Notes: a model not told the origin generated them from the letters alone. 64,000 bases of DNA from Bradyrhizobium sp. JYMT SZCCT0180 (GCF_018130165.1 NZ_JAFCLZ010000023.1:1-64000), one strand, 5' to 3'; counted from the stretch's first letter, positions 1-9,317 are shown. Numbers and translations are program-made.

Positions 1-140
1 TCATGTGCAGCATTCTTATGCACAATCGCACATGAGACCGCGGGTGCAGCGCGCATCCGGCATTCCCTGCGCCCTCTCATTTTGGGGGCGGGAAGTTTCC
101 AGCAAAGCTCGGGCGCATCGCGTCGCGAGATCGTCGAGGT

Positions 141-174
141 GTGTGTCACACCCACATGTGTGTCACACCCACAA
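141..174. repeat. 17-bp tandem duplication
   Basis: The unit GTGTGTCACACCCACA plus one variable base (T, then A) occurs twice head to tail. Each unit contains the short palindrome GTGTCACAC. It directly precedes the palindromic element beginning at 177. No function is evident. Confidence 0.7.
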
Positions 175-176
175 TT

Positions 177-293
177 GTCGTCCCCGCCGAGTGCGCAATT
201 GCGCACGGGGGGCGGGGACCCAGTATCCCAGAGACGCCGATGATAGAACCGATAGGCTGCGGCGTACTGGATCCCCGCCTTCGCGGGGATGAC
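177..293. repeat. Palindromic intergenic repeat (divergent member)
   Basis: The element starts GTCGTCCCCGCC and ends GCGGGGATGAC, so its ends are complementary, and each half carries its own GC-rich hairpin. The left hairpin includes the perfect 16-bp palindrome GTGCGCAATTGCGCAC at 191-206. The architecture matches the roughly 120-bp elements at 34689, 48140, 48863 and 51011, but the sequence is more diverged. Confidence 0.55.
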
Positions 294-545
294 GATCTCC
301 CAACAGTGCGCGATCATCGCCTTAATGTAGCAATATCAACACCATAGCTCCGCCGTTAACGACGCAATGCAGCCCCCACCAACATTCCATGGCGCTTTGG
401 CTGCGAATGGCCTAAAGGGTGCCTATCTCATTCAAATCGTTCGGGTCATCGGACCCGCGCATCCTCCAGCCGGTAGCCTCGATCGTATGGTTCGAGGCTT
501 TATTCGGCTTTCTGGCGCAGCTGCGCCCATTAAGGTTCTGATCTC

Positions 546-2621
546 GTGACATCCCTGACCACAAGTCCGCCGCTCGCCCGAGCCCTGGCCGAGCGCAATT
601 TCGATTCCCTGACGCCGGTGCAGACCGCCGTGCTGGCCAATGACGCTGCCGGCCGCGATTTGCTGGTGTCGGCGCAAACCGGCTCCGGCAAGACCGTCGC
701 CTATGGCCTCGCCATATCAGCCGAATTGCTCGGCGAAGCCGAGCGGTTCGAGCGGGCCGGCGCACCGCTTGCCCTGATCGTCGCGCCGACGCGAGAACTT
801 GCCTTGCAGGTCCACCGCGAACTCGCCTGGCTCTATCAATACGCCGATGCGCGCGTGGTTTCCTGCGTCGGCGGCATGGATCCGCGCCGTGAACAGCGCG
901 AGCTCGCGGCCGGCGCCCACATCGTGGTCGGCACCCCGGGGCGGCTGTGCGATCATTTGAGGCGCAACCGGCTCGACATTTCCGAACTGAAGGCCGTCGT
1001 GCTCGACGAGGCCGACGAAATGCTCGATCTCGGTTTTCGCGAGGACATGGAATTCATCCTCGAGACCACGCCGGAGACCCGCCGTACCCTGCTGTTCTCG
1101 GCGACCCTGCCGCGCGTCATCATCGCCCTGGCCAAGGAATACCAGCAGGAAGCTTTCCGTATCGAGGTCGGCGGCGACGAAGGCGGTCATGCCGACATCG
1201 ATTACCGCGCCATCCGGATCGCGCCCGGCGACGTCGACCATGCGGTCGTCAACACCTTGCGCTTCTTCGAATCGCCGAGCGCGCTGGTGTTCTGCAACAC
1301 CCGCGAGGCGGTGCGGCATCTGCAGGCGACGTTGTCGGAGCGCGGCTTCTCGGTCGTGGCGCTATCCGGCGAATTGACCCAGAATGAGCGCACCCACGCG
1401 CTGCAGGCATTGCGCGACGGACGCGCCCGCGTTTGCGTCGCGACCGACGTCGCCGCCCGCGGCATTGATCTGCCGAATCTCGATCTCGTCATCCACGCCG
1501 ATATTCCGAACGACCCTGAGGTCATGCAGCATCGCTCCGGCCGCACCGGCCGTGCCGGCCGCAAGGGGGTTAGCGTGTTGCTGGTGCCGCCGGCGCGCAA
1601 GCGCCGCGCCGAAGTGCTGCTCAACCTGGCCGGCATCGATGCGATCTGGGGCACGCCGCCGCAGGCCGATGAAATCCGCAAGCTCGACCAGGAGCGCATG
1701 CTGAAGGATGCGCTGTTCGCCGAAGAGACCACGCCCGAAGACCTGATGCTGGCGCAGGCCCTGCTCGCCGAGCGCTCGGCCGAGGATATTGCCGCGGCAC
1801 TGGCGCGGCTCTATCGCTCACGGCTGCCCTCGCCGGAAGACATCATCGATCCCGGCGAACATCGCAGCCGGGGACGCGAGGATCGCGGCCGCGAAAGAGA
1901 TAGGGATAGTCGTGCGCCGCGCGGTGACGACCGCAACGCCGGACCACGATCCAAGTCGAAAAAGCCGTCGGCGCGCCACGTCATGGGCGAGAACAGTGTC
2001 TGGTTCCGCGCCTCGATCGGCAGCCGCAAGAATGCCGAGGCGCGCTGGCTGTTGCCGATGATCTGCCGCCGCGGCGGCATCGACAAGACCGACATCGGCG
2101 CCATCCGCGTCATGGACACGACGACCGAGTTCGAGATTTCCGCACGCGCCGCCGACAAATTTGTCGGCAACCTCCGTCGTCCCGACAAGGAAGACAATAT
2201 TCGCATCGAGCCGATGCCCGAAGGCCCGCAGGGCGAGCCGGCAGCCGAGAAGCGTCCGCCGCCGCGCGAGCGCGAGGAGAGGGCGCCGAGGCCGCACGGC
2301 AAGCCGTGGCAGGACAAGCCGCGGGAAGCCAAGCCTTGGGACAAGCCTCGCGAAGACAAGCCTCGCGACGAAAAACCCCGAGACGAAAAGCCTCGTGACG
2401 AAAAACCCTGGAGCAACAAGCCGCCCGGCGGCAAATCCCGCGACAGCAAGCCCTATGACGACAAGCCGCGCGGCGAGAAGGCCGCTGGTTTCGACAAGGA
2501 GAGGCGCTACGACAAGAAGCGGCCGTTCCGGGAGAAGCCTGCTTATGCCGCCAAGCCGAAACATGCCGGCGCTGCGAAGCCCGCATTCGGAAAGAAGAAA
2601 AAGAAGAAATTCCGCGATTGA
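546..2621 (+). CDS. DEAD-box ATP-dependent RNA helicase with DbpA-type RNA-binding domain
   Basis: This 691-residue protein is a cytoplasmic RNA helicase that should remodel RNA duplexes using ATP. The helicase motifs appear in order: a Q motif (LTPVQ) near residue 22, motif I SAQTGSGKT near 42-50, DEAD near 154-157, SAT near 185 and HRSGRTGRAGR near 324. A DbpA/CsdA-like RNA-binding fold follows at about residues 478-540 (VWFRASIGSR onward). The last 150 residues are an Arg/Lys/Asp/Glu/Pro-rich tail with DKPRDE-type repeats ending in a lysine run, likely disordered and RNA-binding. The start is GTG. The layout fits the DeaD/CsdA group, often involved in ribosome assembly or cold adaptation; that role is inferred from the family. 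Confidence 0.93.
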   Translation: MTSLTTSPPLARALAERNFDSLTPVQTAVLANDAAGRDLLVSAQTGSGKTVAYGLAISAELLGEAERFERAGAPLALIVAPTRELALQVHRELAWLYQYADARVVSCVGGMDPRREQRELAAGAHIVVGTPGRLCDHLRRNRLDISELKAVVLDEADEMLDLGFREDMEFILETTPETRRTLLFSATLPRVIIALAKEYQQEAFRIEVGGDEGGHADIDYRAIRIAPGDVDHAVVNTLRFFESPSALVFCNTREAVRHLQATLSERGFSVVALSGELTQNERTHALQALRDGRARVCVATDVAARGIDLPNLDLVIHADIPNDPEVMQHRSGRTGRAGRKGVSVLLVPPARKRRAEVLLNLAGIDAIWGTPPQADEIRKLDQERMLKDALFAEETTPEDLMLAQALLAERSAEDIAAALARLYRSRLPSPEDIIDPGEHRSRGREDRGRERDRDSRAPRGDDRNAGPRSKSKKPSARHVMGENSVWFRASIGSRKNAEARWLLPMICRRGGIDKTDIGAIRVMDTTTEFEISARAADKFVGNLRRPDKEDNIRIEPMPEGPQGEPAAEKRPPPREREERAPRPHGKPWQDKPREAKPWDKPREDKPRDEKPRDEKPRDEKPWSNKPPGGKSRDSKPYDDKPRGEKAAGFDKERRYDKKRPFREKPAYAAKPKHAGAAKPAFGKKKKKKFRD
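2301..2412 (+). repeat. In-gene repeat encoding DKPRDE-type units
   Basis: Consecutive units of about 18 nucleotides encode variants of D-K-P-R-D-E within the helicase tail. The units are near-identical in DNA (GACGAAAAGCCTCGTGAC-like), which suggests recent expansion by slippage or unequal recombination. Copy number is likely to vary between strains. Confidence 0.7.
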
Positions 2622-2768
2622 GGAGGCGCCGGCAACCGCCCGGCGCGATTCAACCAGAACTGTCCGACGCTCATATCCTCGTGAACAGCAGGAAGCGCCC
2701 GTTCCGTCGATTGAACTAATGATGGTCGTCATATAATTGTTGATGGACCTCAAACGCGGGAGAGATGG

Positions 2769-3479
2769 ATGGGAACGGCGATAATCATCGGTGTGGGGCC
2801 TGATCAGGGCCTCGGCGCACAGCTCTGCAAGCGGTTTGCCGCTGATGGCCTCAACGTCCTCGTCGCCGGCCGCACCAAGGCGGCGCTCGACGCCGTCGTC
2901 GCCGACATCGTCGCAGCCGGCGGGCGCGCTACGGCTGTCGTCGCCGATGCCACCAGCGAGGCCGATACCATCGCGTTGTTCGACAAGGCCGGTTCCGATC
3001 TCGAGCTTGCGATCTACAACGCCGGCAATAACACCGCGGGCAAGATCATCGACATGACGGCCGATTACTTCGAGCAAAGCTGGCGCGTGGTGTGCTTCGG
3101 CGGCTTCCTGTTCGGGCGGGAGGCGGTTCGCCGCATGGTGCCGAAAGGCAAAGGCACGCTGCTGTTCACCGGTGCGAGCGCCTCGCTGCGCGGCCGCTCG
3201 GGCTACGGCGCCTTCAATTCGTCGAAGGCGGGATTGCGCACGCTGGCGCAGGCGATGGCCAAGGAATATGCCGGCGACGGCATTCATGTCGGCCATGTCG
3301 TGGTCGATGGCGCGATCGGCGGCGAAAAGATCAAGACACGTTTCCCGGAGGCCGCCAGCCGCGAGGAACGCCTGATCAGCATCGAGGGCATCGTCGACGG
3401 CTTTGTGTTCCTGCACAAACAGCCGCCGCGTGCCTGGTCGTTCGAACTCGATGTCCGGACCATGCACGAGAAATGGTGA
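2769..3479 (+). CDS. SDR-family protein with Phe in place of the catalytic Tyr
   Basis: This 236-residue protein has a Rossmann nucleotide-binding fold typical of short-chain dehydrogenases. The glycine motif is GVGPDQGLG at residues 8-16, an NAG motif lies near residue 84, and the Ser region is FTGASAS. The usual YxxxK active-site motif reads FNSSK, so the catalytic Tyr is replaced by Phe; a Tyr lies three residues earlier. It may have altered chemistry or bind cofactor without classical dehydrogenase activity. The ATG at 2769 follows a GGGAGAG ribosome binding site. The next gene, a lyase, starts 30 bp downstream, so the two are probably co-transcribed. The substrate is unknown. Confidence 0.85.
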   Translation: MGTAIIIGVGPDQGLGAQLCKRFAADGLNVLVAGRTKAALDAVVADIVAAGGRATAVVADATSEADTIALFDKAGSDLELAIYNAGNNTAGKIIDMTADYFEQSWRVVCFGGFLFGREAVRRMVPKGKGTLLFTGASASLRGRSGYGAFNSSKAGLRTLAQAMAKEYAGDGIHVGHVVVDGAIGGEKIKTRFPEAASREERLISIEGIVDGFVFLHKQPPRAWSFELDVRTMHEKW

Positions 3480-3509
3480 TCGGCTTTCCCAACCGGCAAT
3501 GATTGTGGC

Positions 3510-4907
3510 ATGAGTCGTTCCAGCGAATTGCCTGCAGGAAACGACATGCCCGCCTTTCCGACCTCGACCACCGTTCTCGACTCCATCCTGTTCCGCGACG
3601 CCTTCGGTACGCCGGCGATGCGGGAAGTGTTCTCGGATTTCAGCCTGATCTCGCGCTACGCCGAAGTCGAGATCGCGCTGGCCAAGGCCGAGGCGCGCTG
3701 CGGCGTGATCCCGGCGGAAGCCGCCGAGGAAATCGCCAAACGGACGGATGTCTCGGCGTTCGATTTCGACCTGCTGCGCAGCGAGACCGACATCGTCGGC
3801 TATCCGATCCTGCCGCTGGTCCACCAGATGGTGAAGCAATGCGGCGAGGCCGGCCGTTACGTGCATTGGGGCGCGACCACGCAGGACATCATGGACACCG
3901 CCGTGGTCCTGCAGGTCCGCGCCGGGCTCGAAATCATCGAGGCTGATATCGCTGCCCTGCGCAGCATCCTCGCCGAACTCTCCAAGCGTTATCGCGATAC
4001 GCCGATGGCGGGCCGCACCCATCTGCAGCAGGCGCTGCCGGTGACGTTCGGCTACAAGACCGCGATTTATCTGGCGATGTTCGACCGCCATGCCGAACGC
4101 CTCGCGCAATTGAAGCCGCGTGTCCTTGTCGGCCAGTTCGCGGGCGCCGCCGGCACGCTGGCCTCGCTCGGCGATAAGGGCTTTGAGGTTCAAAAAGCGC
4201 TGTGCGAGGAACTCGGTCTCGGCGTGCCCGTCTCGACCTGGCATGTCGCGCGCGACGGCCTTGCGGAGGTGATCAATTTCTTCGGCCTCGTCACCGGCTC
4301 GCTCGGCAAGATCGCGCTCGACATCATGATCATGGCCTCGACGGAGTTCGGCGAACTCTACGAGCCGTTCGTGAAGGGTCGCGGCGCGTCCTCGACCATG
4401 CCGCAGAAACGTAACCCGATTTCATCCGAACTGATGCTGGCGGCGGCCAAGGGCGTGCGCCAGCATGCCGGGTTGATGCTGGACGCGATCGTGCAGGATT
4501 TCGAGCGCGCCACCGGGCCGTGGCACGCCGAATGGATGGCGATCCCGGAAAGTTTTGTCCTCACCGCCGGCGCGCTGCATCAGGCCAAATTCGCGCTGGG
4601 CGGCCTGATCGTGGATGAAAGGAAGATGGCAGAAAATCTCGACATCAGCCGCGGGTTGATCGTCGCCGAAGCTGTCATGATGGGGCTGGCGCCTGACATC
4701 GGCCGGCAGGAGGCGCATGACGTCGTCTATGACGCCTGCCGTGTCGCCAATGAAAAGGGCATGACGCTGGCGGATGCGCTGTCCGCGGACCCGCGGGTCT
4801 CCTCGCGCATCGACCGCGTGACCATCGACCGCCTGACCTCGCCGAAGAATTACCTCGGTCTCGCGCCCGAGATGGTCGATCGCGTATTGGCGGCGTCGAA
4901 GCGTTGA
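3510..4907 (+). CDS. Fumarase/aspartase-superfamily lyase (3-carboxy-cis,cis-muconate cycloisomerase-like)
   Basis: This 465-residue cytosolic enzyme belongs to the class II fumarase/argininosuccinate/adenylosuccinate lyase superfamily. The superfamily signature appears as SSTMPQKRNP near residues 295-304, and HWGATTQDIMDT near 118-129 resembles the PcaB/adenylosuccinate lyase branch. These enzymes perform beta-elimination or cycloisomerisation on fumarate-like or muconate substrates. No other protocatechuate-pathway gene is adjacent, so assignment as true PcaB is unsafe; an adenylosuccinate-lyase-like enzyme of unknown substrate is equally possible. An alternative start at 3546 (MPAFPTS) would remove 12 residues. 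It sits between an SDR protein and an aminopeptidase in a plus-strand run. Confidence 0.88.
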   Translation: MSRSSELPAGNDMPAFPTSTTVLDSILFRDAFGTPAMREVFSDFSLISRYAEVEIALAKAEARCGVIPAEAAEEIAKRTDVSAFDFDLLRSETDIVGYPILPLVHQMVKQCGEAGRYVHWGATTQDIMDTAVVLQVRAGLEIIEADIAALRSILAELSKRYRDTPMAGRTHLQQALPVTFGYKTAIYLAMFDRHAERLAQLKPRVLVGQFAGAAGTLASLGDKGFEVQKALCEELGLGVPVSTWHVARDGLAEVINFFGLVTGSLGKIALDIMIMASTEFGELYEPFVKGRGASSTMPQKRNPISSELMLAAAKGVRQHAGLMLDAIVQDFERATGPWHAEWMAIPESFVLTAGALHQAKFALGGLIVDERKMAENLDISRGLIVAEAVMMGLAPDIGRQEAHDVVYDACRVANEKGMTLADALSADPRVSSRIDRVTIDRLTSPKNYLGLAPEMVDRVLAASKR

Positions 4908-4961
4908 AGGAACCGGCCGGTTCGCCTATCTCTGTAGCAACGATTGATTTGAGGGCCCGTC

Positions 4962-6218
4962 ATGACCGCACACGAACGTAATTTTTCGACGCCGATCGAC
5001 CCCGTTAAACTCGACCGCCTTGCCGAGGTCGCCGTGAAGGTCGGCCTGCAGTTGCAGCCGGGCCAGGACCTGCTTTTGACCGCGCCTTCGGTGGCGCTGC
5101 CACTGGTTCGCAAAATCGCCGAGCATGCCTACAAGGCCGGTGCGGGTCTGGTGACGCCGTTCCTGTCGGACGAAGAGATCACGCTGTCGCGCTATCGCTA
5201 TGGCCACAATGACGGGTTCGATCGCGCCGCCGGCTGGCTCTATGAGGGCATGGCGAAGGCGTTCGTCAACAACACCGCGCGGCTGGCGATCGTCGGCGAC
5301 AATCCGATGCTGCTCTCGGGCGAGGATCCGACCAAGGTGGCGCGCGCCAGCAAGGCCAATTCGATGGCCTATCAGCCGGCGCTGGAGAAAATCGTCAATT
5401 TCGAAATCAACTGGAACATCATCGCCTATCCGAGCCCGGCATGGGCGAAGCAGGTATTTCCTGACGTTGCCGAGGATGTCGCGGTGGCCAAGCTGGCGGA
5501 CGCGATCTTTGCGGCCTCGCGCGTCGATCAGGATGGCGCGGTCGCGGCGTGGGAGAAGCACAACGCGGTGCTGCGCGAGCGCACGCAATGGCTGAACGGC
5601 CAGCGCTTCCACGCGTTGAAATATTCGGGACCGGGAACGGATCTCACGATCGGTCTCGCCGACGGCCATGAATGGGAAGGCGGCGCCTCGACGGCCAAGA
5701 ACGGCATCACCTGCAACGCCAACATTCCGACCGAGGAAGTCTTCACCACGCCGCATTGCCGCCGCGTCAGCGGGCATGTCGTCAGTTCCAAGCCGCTGTC
5801 CTATCAGGGCACCCTGATCGACAACATCGCTGTTCGCTTCGAGGAAGGCCGCATCGTCGACGCAAAGGCGTCGCGCGGCGAGGAAGTGCTGAAGAAAGTG
5901 CTCGATACCGACGAGGGCGCGGCGCGCCTCGGCGAAGTGGCCTTGGTGCCGCATTCCTCGCCGATCTCGAAAAGCGGATTGCTGTTCTTCAACACGCTGT
6001 TCGACGAGAACGCCGCCTCGCACATCGCGCTCGGCCAATGCTACTCGAAATGCTTCGTCGGCGGCGACAAGCTGACGCCGCAGCAGATCGCCGCGCAAGG
6101 CGGCAACAAGAGCCTCATTCATATCGACTGGATGATCGGCTCGGCCGAGACCGACATCGACGGCATTCACGCCGACGGCAGCAGCGTTCCGGTCTTCCGC
6201 AAGGGCGAATGGGCGTGA
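4962..6218 (+). CDS. M29-family metal-dependent aminopeptidase
   Basis: This 418-residue protein matches the aminopeptidase T/AmpS (MEROPS M29) family in length and motifs. Candidate metal ligands are the Glu residues in IPTEEVFTTP (about residue 250) and LGEVALVP (about 326), the His in VPHSSPISKSG, and the His/Asp in LIHIDWMIG near the C-terminus. The family releases N-terminal amino acids from peptides using a two-metal centre and is cytosolic, as the lack of a signal peptide agrees. It starts 54 bp after the lyase gene, perhaps in the same operon. In a region rich in peptide-type transporters it may serve general peptide turnover. Confidence 0.92.
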   Translation: MTAHERNFSTPIDPVKLDRLAEVAVKVGLQLQPGQDLLLTAPSVALPLVRKIAEHAYKAGAGLVTPFLSDEEITLSRYRYGHNDGFDRAAGWLYEGMAKAFVNNTARLAIVGDNPMLLSGEDPTKVARASKANSMAYQPALEKIVNFEINWNIIAYPSPAWAKQVFPDVAEDVAVAKLADAIFAASRVDQDGAVAAWEKHNAVLRERTQWLNGQRFHALKYSGPGTDLTIGLADGHEWEGGASTAKNGITCNANIPTEEVFTTPHCRRVSGHVVSSKPLSYQGTLIDNIAVRFEEGRIVDAKASRGEEVLKKVLDTDEGAARLGEVALVPHSSPISKSGLLFFNTLFDENAASHIALGQCYSKCFVGGDKLTPQQIAAQGGNKSLIHIDWMIGSAETDIDGIHADGSSVPVFRKGEWA

Positions 6219-6242
6219 GCAGGAGCTCACGCCGGCCGTGAG

Positions 6243-7295
6243 CTAGGCGAGCTTCAACTTGTAAAAGTCCGTCGCCGTCTTGGAAAACATCGCCGTCTTC
6301 TCGGCCTCGCTGTATTGCGCGGCGAGGCGCTTGAAGGCGTTGAAGATCACCTGGTAGCTGCACTGGCCCTTGTCCGGCGGAAAATTGCTCTCGAACATGC
6401 AGCGGCTGGGTCCAAAGGCTTCGATGCACGTCTCTATATAAGGGCGCCACGCGGCGGCGGCCTGTTCCGAAGTCGGCGGCTTCGGCCGCAGATGGAAGTC
6501 ATAGCCGAGCAGGGCCATCGCGAGTCCGCCAAGCTTGACCACGACATTGGGACATCTGGCGATCTCCTGGATCGAGGCCTTCCAGACCGGAAAGATCTCC
6601 TCGCGCCGGCCCGCATAACTGCCGATGCCGATCGGGCCGCCGCAATGGTCAAGCACGATCTTCGTCTCCGGAAAGGCGCGGGCAAGATCAGTGAGTTCGC
6701 CGATCTGCGGATGAAACAGCCAGCCTTCGAAACTGAGGTCGAGCGGGGCGAGACAGGCGAACCCCTTGCGGAACGTCGGATCGAGCAGCAGACCCTTTGG
6801 CCGCGTCGCATACATCCCGGCGACATTGGGATCGGCATCCCATGCCGCGGAATGCCGGATGCCGCGGAAGCGGCCATTGCCAGCGACGATCTCCGCCTCC
6901 AGCACCGGCCTGGCGTCCTCGCCGAGCAGCAGATTGACGTGGCTCACGATGCCGGCGCAGATCGCAGCCTTGCCGTAACCGCCGCTCGCAGCCATCGCGG
7001 CGACGCCGTTAGCGAATTCGACTTCGCCGACCGGCCGGAACGCCTCGGGCCCACTCGCGCGGTACATCGAGCGGCAATCGACATAGACGGTAGCGATGAT
7101 GTTGTGGCCGGAGGCGATATCGGCCGCCATCTCCTCGATCAAGTAGCGCAGCCCGCCGCGGTCCCAGAGATGATGGTGCGGGTCGACGATCGGGCGGTCG
7201 GGGTCGATGATCTCCTCGGTATGTTGCGCCAACCAGTCTTCGCGCGGATCGGCATAGAGCCCGCTCTTCGAGGCGGGTGCAGTGCTGACGGCCAT
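6243..7295 (-). CDS. TIM-barrel amidohydrolase (Amidohydro_2/COG3618 type)
   Basis: This 350-residue protein has the N-terminal DPHHHLWD motif at about residues 37-44. It also has the mid-protein IVLDHCGGP motif and a C-terminal FESNFPPDK motif, the order expected in the 2-pyrone-4,6-dicarboxylate lactonase/lactone hydrolase branch. Members hydrolyse lactones or related C-O/C-N bonds in sugar and aromatic catabolism. The substrate cannot be deduced. The gene is convergent with the M29 peptidase (25 bp apart) and lies 42 bp downstream of the MBL-fold gene on the same strand, so the two may be co-transcribed. Confidence 0.88.
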   Translation of the reverse strand: MAVSTAPASKSGLYADPREDWLAQHTEEIIDPDRPIVDPHHHLWDRGGLRYLIEEMAADIASGHNIIATVYVDCRSMYRASGPEAFRPVGEVEFANGVAAMAASGGYGKAAICAGIVSHVNLLLGEDARPVLEAEIVAGNGRFRGIRHSAAWDADPNVAGMYATRPKGLLLDPTFRKGFACLAPLDLSFEGWLFHPQIGELTDLARAFPETKIVLDHCGGPIGIGSYAGRREEIFPVWKASIQEIARCPNVVVKLGGLAMALLGYDFHLRPKPPTSEQAAAAWRPYIETCIEAFGPSRCMFESNFPPDKGQCSYQVIFNAFKRLAAQYSEAEKTAMFSKTATDFYKLKLA

Positions 7296-7337
7296 CGATG
7301 GTCACTCCCTGATTCTTGTTATCGTTGTCGTGCCGCC

Positions 7338-8153
7338 TCACACCCCGTCGAGAATGATCACCGTGGGCGTGGTAGGCAGCGTTTCCCGCGAAATCTTCAG
7401 GGTGCGCTGGGTGCGCTGGTCGATCTCGAATTGCTTGCCGATCAGGCGCATGAATTCGTCGAGCGGGGTGGCGAAGCGGTGCATCGGCAGCACCACGGAG
7501 GCGCGCAGGCGCTTGGTGATTTCGGAGACGCCGTCGAGCGACATCGTAAAGGTGCCGTCGATCGGAACCATCACGATGTCGAGGCGGCCGATCGCGGCGA
7601 AATGGCTGTCGTCAAGCTTGTGATGCAGATGCCCGAGATGGCCGATGCAGAGACCGGCGACCTCGAAGATGAAGATCGAGTTGCCGTCCCGGATCATCTC
7701 GCCGCCGGCACCATCGCCGTAGTAGCGGCGGATGTCGGTGGTCACGTTGCGGATATAGACGTCATCGACGCGCAGGCCGACCAACGCAGGCTGCCCCTTG
7801 TCGCCCCAGCCGTGCAGCACATGCTTGATCTTGGGATCGGGAAACAGCGTGAAATGCGTCGAATGCGCGCGGTTCATGGTGACGACGTCGGGCAGCCGCC
7901 CCGTCTGGTAGTAGCCGTTGAAATCGGTGCCGATCCGCACCCCGCCGGGCGTGTCGATGTAATAGGTGGAATGCCCGACATAGGTGATCGCGACCTCCTC
8001 CACCTTGGCCGCGGTGCGGCGGAGGCTGACCGGCACAGCCCGCGGCGGGGCGTTGGCCATCGCCAGGCATTCGCTGCGCAGTGGCGACTGCGCGGTTGCC
8101 GGAATGATCAGCGAACCGAGAAAGGCAGTGGCAAGCACGAGCGATCGCAGCAT
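7338..8153 (-). CDS. Secreted metallo-beta-lactamase-fold (UlaG-like) protein
   Basis: The start at 8153 gives a 271-residue protein beginning MLRSLVLATAF with a signal peptide ending near PATAQ; longer upstream frames lack protein character. The mature protein has a VGHSTYYI motif, as in UlaG-like MBL hydrolases, followed by GTDFN, the GHLGHLHH histidine cluster, DIVMVPIDG and VLPMHRF. These plausibly form a metal site, although the classical HxHxDH signature is absent. It is probably a periplasmic hydrolase of unknown substrate. The divergent alpha/beta hydrolase starts 131 bp away, so the spacer likely holds two promoters. Confidence 0.8.
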   Translation of the reverse strand: MLRSLVLATAFLGSLIIPATAQSPLRSECLAMANAPPRAVPVSLRRTAAKVEEVAITYVGHSTYYIDTPGGVRIGTDFNGYYQTGRLPDVVTMNRAHSTHFTLFPDPKIKHVLHGWGDKGQPALVGLRVDDVYIRNVTTDIRRYYGDGAGGEMIRDGNSIFIFEVAGLCIGHLGHLHHKLDDSHFAAIGRLDIVMVPIDGTFTMSLDGVSEITKRLRASVVLPMHRFATPLDEFMRLIGKQFEIDQRTQRTLKISRETLPTTPTVIILDGV

Positions 8154-8284
8154 GACATGACCCGTATGCGGCGACGGCCGCTGGCATACTGTATCGCCGA
8201 ATTTTGCGCCCGTCATGATGTCAATCGCGCACAGCTCCTGTGCCGCATTTGCTTCACCGGCGTTAGGCGATACCGTATGGCCGG

Positions 8285-9235
8285 ATGCCACAACGGGGTG
8301 ACGCCTTGACCGATACCCAACGCGTGCCGTCGTCGAAGCGGCTGGAACCGCTGCGCAGCATCGATGCCGGCGTGCTCACGATCGCCTATTACGAGGCAGG
8401 GCCGGCGGATGGACCGGTCGTCATGCTGATGCACGGCTTTCCGTACGACATTCACGCCTATGTGGACGTGGCGCCACAGCTTGCCGCCGAGGGATGCCGC
8501 GTCATCGTTCCCTATCTGCGCGGCTACGGGCCAACCCGGTTTCGCGACAAGGTGACGCGGCGTTCGGGCGAGCAGGCGGCATTGGGCGCGGACTTGATGG
8601 CGCTGATGGATGCGCTCGACATCAAGCGCGCGGTGTTCGCGGGCTATGATTGGGGCGGCCGCGCCGCCTGTATCGGCGCGGCACTATGGCCGGAGCGCTG
8701 CATCGGCCTGGTGTCGGTTAATGGCTACAACATCCAGGATATCGCCAAGGCGATGGTGCCGGCGCGGCCGGACCGCGAGGCGGCGCTCTGGTACCAGTAT
8801 TATTTCAACATCGAACGCGGCCGCGCAGGCCTCGCAGCCGACCGGCGCGGCATCGCCAAACTATTGTGGCAGCAATGGTCGCCGAACTGGCAGTTCGACG
8901 ACGCCTGCTTCGAGCGGACCGCGGTCGCGCACGACAATCCTGATTATGTCGACGTGGTCATCCACAGCTATCGCCATCGCTACGGCCTGGCCGAGAGCGA
9001 TCCGCAATATGCGGATATACAGCGCCGGTTGGCGGCGCAGCCCGTCATTACCGTGCCGACGATCACGCTGGACGGTGACGGCGATGGCGTGAGCCCGGCC
9101 ACCGACGGCAGCAAGAGCGCGCCGAAATTCGCCGGCCGACGGGTTCATCGGGTGGTGCCGCGCGCCGGACATAATCTGCCGCAGGAAGCGCCCGAGGCGT
9201 TTGCAGCGGCGGTGCTGGAATTGATCAGGGCGTAG
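8285..9235 (+). CDS. Alpha/beta hydrolase with Asp nucleophile (epoxide hydrolase/haloalkane dehalogenase-like)
   Basis: This 316-residue hydrolase carries an oxyanion-type HGFPYD segment near residue 55 and a nucleophile elbow GYDWGG with Asp122. Candidate catalytic His296 lies in RAGHNLPQE, and an acidic LDGDGDG segment sits near residue 261. An Asp nucleophile rather than Ser places it with epoxide hydrolases and haloalkane dehalogenases. It is cytosolic, without a signal peptide. The ATG at 8285 is used, but a TTG at 8306, preceded by GGGGTG, is an alternative start. The substrate is unknown. Confidence 0.88.
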   Translation: MPQRGDALTDTQRVPSSKRLEPLRSIDAGVLTIAYYEAGPADGPVVMLMHGFPYDIHAYVDVAPQLAAEGCRVIVPYLRGYGPTRFRDKVTRRSGEQAALGADLMALMDALDIKRAVFAGYDWGGRAACIGAALWPERCIGLVSVNGYNIQDIAKAMVPARPDREAALWYQYYFNIERGRAGLAADRRGIAKLLWQQWSPNWQFDDACFERTAVAHDNPDYVDVVIHSYRHRYGLAESDPQYADIQRRLAAQPVITVPTITLDGDGDGVSPATDGSKSAPKFAGRRVHRVVPRAGHNLPQEAPEAFAAAVLELIRA

Positions 9236-9317
9236 GCCACAGCAGCGACGTGATCGAACGAGCGAAGTTGAGAAGCAGTAGCTGGCTACGCCGTCGCCAA
9301 CCGATCCAATCTAGCCA

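Larger units (their letters stand above)
1..545. other. Intergenic leader upstream of the RNA helicase
   Basis: No convincing gene is present. The stretch holds a 17-bp tandem duplication, a palindromic repeat element and about 250 bp of unremarkable sequence up to the GTG start of the helicase. The short open frames here have no recognisable protein character. A long 5' leader would fit a temperature-regulated DEAD-box helicase, but no defined RNA element can be recognised by eye. Confidence 0.5.

Noticed and set aside
1818..4244. 808-codon open frame on the minus strand opposite the helicase, SDR and lyase genes
   Set aside because: It crosses three well-supported plus-strand genes and is His/Arg/Gly-rich low-information sequence, as expected from the reverse frame of high-GC codons.
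3510..4907. Naming the lyase pcaB outright
   Set aside because: Superfamily motifs are clear, but no other protocatechuate-branch gene is adjacent and the motif also fits adenylosuccinate-lyase-like proteins.
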